Shown here in pieces: positions 14,502 to 18,563 of a stretch of 18,563 nt of DNA. This DNA comes from Desulfobulbus sp. (GTDB lineage Bacteria > Desulfobacterota > Desulfobulbia > Desulfobulbales > Desulfobulbaceae). The number at the start of each line of letters is the position of its first letter. Within the stretch, counting starts at the first letter, position 1. Where the stretch lies: assembly GCA_028684915.1 (NCBI GenBank), contig JAQUEZ010000111.1:1-18563 (forward strand), given 5' to 3'. The notes beneath the pieces were generated by a model. That model was not told where the DNA came from. It was given only the letters and a program-made list of their open reading frames with translations, and ran no database searches. A program made the position numbers and the translations under genes.

Positions 14502-14793
14502 TTAGGGGTGCGGGGAAATTTTTTGGGATGTTAAATTTTTTGACGATTCGACCAGTTGTTTCTGGGAAATATGGAGAGCCTCATTGTGCCTCTGTAACTT
14601 GTCGATAAGAATAACCCGGGTGAAATTCCCTTTGACGCTCTCAAAAATGAGTTGACCGTCAGGATACGCACAAATGGGCGATTGCGGATCTGAATTTTCT
14701 GTCCTAAAGGATTTTTGGCCGGCTTTTGTAAGAGATCCGGCATTGAATAATCCTTTTTAGGGCAGCAGGATCAAGATGAATGTGCAAATCCAT
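14502..14793 (-). pseudogene. Possible frame-split small gene
   Basis: A frame from ATG 14793 (MDLHIHLDPAALKRIIQ) stops early. The overlapping frame that continues to TAA 14504-14502 reads plausibly (SDPQSPICAYPDGQLIFESV, then KGNFTRVILIDKLQRHNEAL) but has no start of its own. A single frameshift near 14740 would join them into about 95 codons. No family is recognised. It could be chance. Confidence 0.25.
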
Positions 14794-14821
14794 TTATTAA
14801 AGGATTCCACGGTGTGAAGTT

Positions 14822-14857
14822 AAAAAAGCCGTGATCAGAATTAATCACGGCTTTTTA
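14822..14857. terminator. Strong bidirectional intrinsic terminator
   Basis: AAAAAGCCGTGAT and ATCACGGCTTTTT form a perfect 13-base stem around an 8-base loop, with T tracts on both strands. It lies 29 bp past the korB stop codon, so it ends the korAB transcript on the minus strand. It would also stop plus-strand transcription. Confidence 0.9.
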
Positions 14858-14885
14858 ATGTGCTGGTGTGATGCGAAAAGTGAGA

Positions 14886-15743
14886 TCAGCCCATGGCGCG
14901 GATTCGAGCCGCCAGTTTAGCTAGATCGACCCGACGTTCGAACAGAGGCCGCCGGTCGTGTGCATAAGCCGCGAGTTGGTCTTCGAAAACCTTTTTTTCC
15001 TGGCGATAGAAAATACCCAAGTAGAGCGGGTCCTCCTCGCAAGCGCGGGCAAAGGCTTGGTTTCGGTCGCTAGGATCATGGTTTTCTGGCAGCGGCTTCG
15101 TATGCTGGGCAAACCACTGGTAGGTATTGAGTTTGTTAAAGGTGACGCAAGGTTGGAGAATATCCACCAATGCATAGCCTCGATGCGCAATGGCCGCCTT
15201 GAGGATTTCTCGAGTTGCCTCGGGATTGCCGACATAGGCCCGAGCAACGAAGGAGGCATTAAGGGCAATGGCCACGGAGAGTGGATTAAAGGGCTCGGCA
15301 AGAACCCCGTCGACCTGCAAAGGTGTCACAAATCCCTGACGGCTGGTGGGCGAGGCCTGACCCTTGGTGAGGCCATAAACCATATTGTTATGGACGATGT
15401 TGGTAATATTCGGGTTGCGGCGGATACAATGGATAAAATGATTGCCTCCCTCGCCGTACATGTCGCCGTCACCGCTTTCAGCGATCACTGTTAGGTGGGG
15501 ATTGCTCGCCTTTATGGCGGTCGCCGGTGGCAAGGCGCGGCCGTGAAGGCCGTTGAAAAAATGGACATTACAGTATTGCGGAAGCTTTGCCGCCTGACCA
15601 ATACCCGAAACCAGAACCGTCTGGAGCGGATCAAGTTGTAACTCGGTTAGGGTATCATTGAGAATCTTGAGGATACCATGATTCCCGCACCCAGGGCACC
15701 AGGCAACGTCACAGTCACGTTTGATCCAGTCATGCTGACTCAT
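14886..15743 (-). CDS. korB: 2-oxoacid:ferredoxin oxidoreductase beta subunit, 285 aa
   Basis: This subunit binds thiamine diphosphate and, with the alpha subunit, oxidises a 2-oxoacid (probably 2-oxoglutarate) with CoA, or runs the reverse carboxylation, using ferredoxin. ATG 15743 is preceded by AAGGAGGTGAACAG. Motifs are WCPGCGNHG at 15-23 (Cys ligands), [11 protein letters not shown] near 69-78, the ThDP/Mg motif [13 protein letters not shown] at 91-103 with [12 protein letters not shown] at 118-129, and SPTS at 131-134. The length is typical of KorB in the two-subunit type. The ATG overlaps the korA stop as ATGA, showing translational coupling. In anaerobes it would serve the (partly reductive) TCA cycle. 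Other KorB-type enzymes use different 2-oxoacids, so the substrate is likely but not proven. Confidence 0.9.
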   Translation of the reverse strand: MSQHDWIKRDCDVAWCPGCGNHGILKILNDTLTELQLDPLQTVLVSGIGQAAKLPQYCNVHFFNGLHGRALPPATAIKASNPHLTVIAESGDGDMYGEGGNHFIHCIRRNPNITNIVHNNMVYGLTKGQASPTSRQGFVTPLQVDGVLAEPFNPLSVAIALNASFVARAYVGNPEATREILKAAIAHRGYALVDILQPCVTFNKLNTYQWFAQHTKPLPENHDPSDRNQAFARACEEDPLYLGIFYRQEKKVFEDQLAAYAHDRRPLFERRVDLAKLAARIRAMG

Positions 15744-17431
15744 CTGTTCACCTCCTTCTGGAGAAAGTCGATCAGTTCATCGACACTGAAGGTCAGTCCA
15801 TTATACTTCAGCCATTGATCGGCGATGACAGACCCGATCTCTGCGCGCAATAGTCGCGCAAACTGGCCGGTGGCGTTATTTTCCACCACGATAATTCGTT
15901 GAGCCCGGTCCAGGTAGCCTTGTGTACCCTCGGGGAGGGGGTAGACTTGGGTGAAGTGGAGCAAGGCCATTTCAGCGGGAGCAACCCGGTCAAGCGCTTC
16001 GCGGATTGCCGGTCCGGTTGAACCCCAAGCAACGAGTAGGGTGCGATAGCTGTTCGGACCGTACAAGCGGGGAGGGATAGCAAGGCTGGTACGCAGCAAC
16101 TCCATTTTAGCCATTCGCTTGTCGACCATGGCAATCCTGGTGGCGAAATCCTCTGTGATTCTCCCTTGGGTATCGTGCTCATCGCTGTCGGCACAGATCA
16201 ATCCCTGTCCATACCCGGGAATGCCCCGAGGGGAGAGACCATTTTCGGTGTAGGCATAACGCTCATAGTCTGCCGTGGAGGCAATGATCTGCGGTTGCGG
16301 AGGTTTTTTGGGCAGCGGAAACGGATCGAGGTCATAGAGCGAGTCGAGCAGGTACTGGTCGGTGAGCAGGAGAACCGGTGACTGGCTGGCATCGGCCATG
16401 GAAAAGGCATGGCAGGCACATGCGAAAGCCTCCTCTGGAGATCCTGGAGCAAGAATTGCCCGCGGAAATTCGCCGTGACCCGAATAGCGGGCGATTTCAA
16501 GATCTCCCTGTTCGGTACGGGTCGGCAGTCCGGTTCCGGGGCCGGGGCGTTGGGCAATGTGAATGACCAACGGGGATTCGATGATGCCGCATAAACTCAG
16601 TCCTTCGGCCATGAGATCAAAACCACCGCCTGAAGTGCTGACCAGGGCTTGGCCACCGGCATACCATGCACCAAGTCCCATGTTGATCGCACTGATTTCA
16701 TCTTCGGCCTGTTCCACTACTATGCCATGTTCGGCAGCCAACCCCGCCAAGTGGACAAGCACTCCCGTTGCCGGTGACATCGGATACGAGGAAATAAAGT
16801 TACAGCCTCCGGCAATGGCACCCAGAGCCACAGACTGGGACCCATCGAGCAGCAACCGATCCTGCAAGCTCTTCCCCTGCCGGAAGGCAAAACGGCCTTC
16901 AAGCCTGGCGGCGGAATCCCATCCCAGTTGGGCAGCCCCAAGATTTTTTTCCTGGTGCCCGGCCGCAGTGAACGTGTGGCGAATAGCTGCATCCAGAGGG
17001 GTGAGGTCCCACCCCAGTAACCGCATGATATAACCGCAGACAATGCTATTGTCGTAGATTGCTCCACCTGCCTGCTTGGAAAGCTCTTTCAGGGGGAGCG
17101 GTTCAATTCCCGGCTGATCAGCGAAGATGGCCGGGTCGCCAATAAGCAAGGTTTGTTCGGAAAGACGCTCCTGAAGGCGGGGCAGGGCATTGGGGTCAAG
17201 AAAGACACAACAGTTTATTTGGTCGGAGACCGCCCGTATCGGAACAGTTGAAGTCCGCAGAGTCAGGGAGTTGCTGCCGCCGCGAATGCGCGACATGAAT
17301 TCGTTGACGGCAAAAACATGCAATCCTCCGCAGCATAAGGCTCGGGAAAGGACCAGGCCGAGGGTTTGCAACCCTTGACCGGCTTCTCCTCCGAACATCA
17401 GGTTCAAAGAATCAGATGAAGGGGTGGGCAT
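15740..17431 (-). CDS. korA: 2-oxoacid:ferredoxin oxidoreductase alpha subunit (gamma-alpha fusion), 563 aa
   Basis: ATG 17431 ([20 protein letters not shown]) follows AAGAGGAAGTCTT. A longer start at 17506 adds an unconserved leader. Residues ~8-185 are the gamma domain (GGEAGQG at 14-20, [11 protein letters not shown] at 44-54). Residues ~190-563 are the alpha (pyrimidine-binding) part, with [15 protein letters not shown] at 209-223, [17 protein letters not shown] at 239-255 and [12 protein letters not shown] at 266-277. The fused gamma-alpha layout and length are those of two-subunit KorAB enzymes. No ferredoxin-like korC or korD lies beside it, so an external ferredoxin is the partner. 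It overlaps korB by 4 bp. Confidence 0.9.
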   Translation of the reverse strand: MPTPSSDSLNLMFGGEAGQGLQTLGLVLSRALCCGGLHVFAVNEFMSRIRGGSNSLTLRTSTVPIRAVSDQINCCVFLDPNALPRLQERLSEQTLLIGDPAIFADQPGIEPLPLKELSKQAGGAIYDNSIVCGYIMRLLGWDLTPLDAAIRHTFTAAGHQEKNLGAAQLGWDSAARLEGRFAFRQGKSLQDRLLLDGSQSVALGAIAGGCNFISSYPMSPATGVLVHLAGLAAEHGIVVEQAEDEISAINMGLGAWYAGGQALVSTSGGGFDLMAEGLSLCGIIESPLVIHIAQRPGPGTGLPTRTEQGDLEIARYSGHGEFPRAILAPGSPEEAFACACHAFSMADASQSPVLLLTDQYLLDSLYDLDPFPLPKKPPQPQIIASTADYERYAYTENGLSPRGIPGYGQGLICADSDEHDTQGRITEDFATRIAMVDKRMAKMELLRTSLAIPPRLYGPNSYRTLLVAWGSTGPAIREALDRVAPAEMALLHFTQVYPLPEGTQGYLDRAQRIIVVENNATGQFARLLRAEIGSVIADQWLKYNGLTFSVDELIDFLQKEVNR

Positions 17432-17571
17432 AAGACTTCCTCTTGAAATATGGATGAGTTGCCGGGGGAGGGAGGGAGCTAGCGAAAGAGTGCTTCGATG
17501 GAGCATCCTCCGTGGAAGACAAAGGGTTAGACGTTTTTAAGGTGTACTTGATTTGTACGGTGATTGAGTAA

Positions 17572-17577
17572 ATTATA
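17572..17577 (-). promoter_or_regulatory. Possible -10 element upstream of korAB
   Basis: The minus strand reads TATAAT here, 140 bp upstream of the korA ATG, in an AT-rich patch. No good -35 lies at 16-18 bp. The rest of 17432-17801 holds a terminator hairpin at 17673-17704 and no gene I can support. Confidence 0.25.
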
Positions 17578-17672
17578 TATCAGAACAATGAGTTGGTCGC
17601 GTGGAGGCTTTGTCCAAGGGGAAATACAGCGCGCTCATCAAGGTTCAACTCGCCCCCGAGAAACAAAATAAC

Positions 17673-17704
17673 AAGCCGAGCACAAGTCTACCCTCTGTGC
17701 TCGG
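17673..17704 (-). terminator. Intrinsic terminator after the Cys-rich gene
   Basis: On the minus strand GCCGAGCACA and TGTGCTCGGC form a 10-bp stem, followed by the T-rich TTGTTATTTTGTTT. It lies about 100 bp past the stop at 17802 and separates that gene from korAB. Confidence 0.65.
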
Positions 17705-17801
17705 CTACGCTCCGCTATGGTATGGCATTGATTGCTACAAAAGCTGCAACCAACGCCAGCGGCCATATCATGATGCTACGTGAAATAGGATTAAACAGAG
17801 G

Positions 17802-18005
17802 TTAGACGTGTCCCTTGCCTCCGCAGGTAGGACAGGTGGCATCAGGGGTACAAACTTGACCTGAACAATTCGTATCAGGGGCGCATTCATGCTGGTCCGG
17901 TGTTTTAATGCCTTCCCATTCCGAACTCGTCTCGCAGACGCCACTGATCACTTTTTTGCCCATGCAGGTCGGACAGACTGTTTTTTTGATTTCTTTCGTA
18001 CTCAT
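17802..18005 (-). CDS. Small Cys-rich zinc-ribbon-like protein, 67 aa
   Basis: ATG 18005 is preceded by GAGGAGATGAC. Eight Cys are present at 11, 14, 24, 41, 47, 52, 58 and 61. The ends carry CPTCMGKK and CPTCGGKG, the CxxCxGxG motif of the DnaJ central zinc domain, so two CxxC pairs probably bind one Zn. The middle (EWEGIKTPDQHECAPDTNCS) is acidic. It could be a stand-alone zinc-finger chaperone-like or regulatory protein; the exact role is unknown. In-frame sequence after the stop codon encodes a short hydrophobic segment (see findings). Confidence 0.75.
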   Translation of the reverse strand: MSTKEIKKTVCPTCMGKKVISGVCETSSEWEGIKTPDQHECAPDTNCSGQVCTPDATCPTCGGKGHV

Positions 18006-18006
18006 G

Positions 18007-18320
18007 TCATCTCCTCAAAAGAATAGTTTTTCGGTGGGTTAATGAAAAACAATAGAGATATTCTATAGTCTCTCTCGGGTATAAATCAACGTCTCTCAAG
18101 AAAATGGACGTTGGTATCCATGAGACCATCGCCTGTAATGCCAACAAGGAGGCGGCTCGATAAGTTCTGTATATTCGGTTGCCGAAATCCTTTTGCGTCC
18201 TGCTGGTAGACTCGTCATACAGCGTGACCGTCACATCCTTAACCACCAATTGCTTACCCTTCTGTTCACCAATATCCGTGCCGACAAGAAGATTGATCTC
18301 TTTTGTTCTATTTTATCCTT
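18007..18320 (-). pseudogene. Decayed frame related to 14009-14340
   Basis: An open frame after a TAA at about 18315 reads EINLLVGTDIGEQKGKQLVV, then KDVTVTLYDESTSRTQKDFG, then NRIYRTYRAASLLALQAMVS, to a stop at 18007. No ATG begins it; GTG codons exist at 18249 and 18246. The first two blocks match the 14-kb copy but the C-terminal part diverges after NRIYR, which suggests decay or a mosaic origin in at least one copy. The function is unknown. Confidence 0.35.
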
Positions 18321-18435
18321 ACAGGGGAATAAGTTACGGCTCTGGATGCCGAGTTTTCTGGCCCTGTTCGGCGGGGAGTTGGGCGTTGCTTGCAACGGTA
18401 GTGTTGATGTGCTGCGCTGGATGGGTGCAACGCTT
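18171..18435 (+). repeat. Degenerate dispersed repeat, copy C
   Basis: Matches copy B (14116-14184 and 14295-14488) without the 110-bp segment. It ends at CAACGCTT (18428-18435), immediately before a copy of the IS66-like MITE. In copy B, CAACGCTT continues instead as TACCGG. Confidence 0.65.
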
Positions 18436-18436
18436 C

Positions 18437-18563
18437 GTAACCGATCACGGGGGAATCCCAAAGGCACCGTTTATCAACGGACCTGTAAGCGATTGCAGGG
18501 TGCCGGAGGTGCAAGGCATCGGCCTGTGCAGCGTACACCTGTACGTAAACAGGCCGATAACAC
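18437..18563 (+). mobile_element. IS66-like 156-bp MITE, second copy, cut by window end
   Basis: Begins GTAACCGATCACGG and matches 11692-11818 at 125 of 127 positions. The last 29 bp, including the right inverted repeat, would lie outside the window. It keeps the perfect ATCGGCCTGT/ACAGGCCGAT stem, which has one mismatch in the other copy. Confidence 0.75.

Noticed and set aside
14417..14608. Plus-strand 63-codon ORF starting in repeat copy B
   Set aside because: A weak AGAGGAG lies upstream, but the frame crosses the repeat edge and is not preserved beyond the shared part in copy C.
17593..17805. Plus-strand ORFs between korAB and the Cys-rich gene
   Set aside because: They run through a terminator hairpin and have no convincing start site or recognisable product.
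18308..18538. Minus-strand ORF sharing peptide YAAQADALHLRHPAIAYRSV with the 11.7-kb region
   Set aside because: The shared peptide is a frame through the duplicated MITE, not a conserved gene.
1..18563. CRISPR arrays, tRNA or rRNA genes, and full insertion sequences
   Set aside because: No regularly spaced repeats, no tRNA/rRNA sequence patterns and no transposase frame were seen on either strand.

Overview
The window reads as a chromosomal segment of an anaerobic Gram-negative bacterium, most likely a Desulfobacterota (Desulfobulbales-like) sulfate or sulfur reducer. This is an inference. It rests on a two-subunit KorAB-type 2-oxoacid:ferredoxin oxidoreductase, a large multidomain fatty-acid/polyketide synthase with a PfaD-like module, a lipobox and beta-barrel envelope proteins, and strong AGGAGG-type ribosome binding sites. 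Almost every recognisable gene is on the minus strand.

Layout. (i) 1-6328: a minus-strand operon in transcription order: glycosyltransferase-like protein (6328-5369), NAD-dependent epimerase/reductase (5243-4263), GNAT-fold protein (4184-3063), and the first ~1005 residues of a synthase that runs off the left edge. The synthase carries two tandem nitronate-monooxygenase/PfaD-like barrels, the first degenerate, then a ketosynthase. Together these suggest a secondary-lipid or glycolipid pathway. A small unknown protein (6681-6427) lies upstream. (ii) 6767-10179: a segment bounded by two inverted copies of a 163-bp MITE-like palindromic element, each a few bases past a stop codon. It holds envelope/stress-type proteins: BON-DUF1207 barrel protein, coiled-coil protein, GlsB/YeaQ membrane protein and a Q/H/R-rich secreted protein. 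(iii) 10185-11022: three more small envelope proteins (BON lipoprotein, DUF3309, DUF3096). (iv) 11394-11939: a small plus-strand ORF and a minus-strand reading frame interrupted by a 156-bp MITE with GTAA-type inverted repeats and a perfect 8-bp target duplication (IS66-like hallmarks). (v) 11998-13408: a BT0820-like HAD phosphatase and a diguanylate cyclase. (vi) 13490-14857: small and decayed frames and one copy of a degenerate repeat. (vii) 14886-17431: korA-korB with overlapping ATGA and a strong terminator. (viii) 17802-18563: a Cys-rich zinc-ribbon-like protein, a second copy of the degenerate repeat, and a second copy of the 156-bp MITE cut by the window end.

The best candidates for something new are the double PfaD-like/ketosynthase protein with its glycosyltransferase-epimerase-GNAT operon, and two families of small palindromic mobile elements. 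For one of these families an insertion into a reading frame, an 8-bp duplication and a nested insertion can be read directly. Function assignments come from motif recognition by eye; no database search was run.
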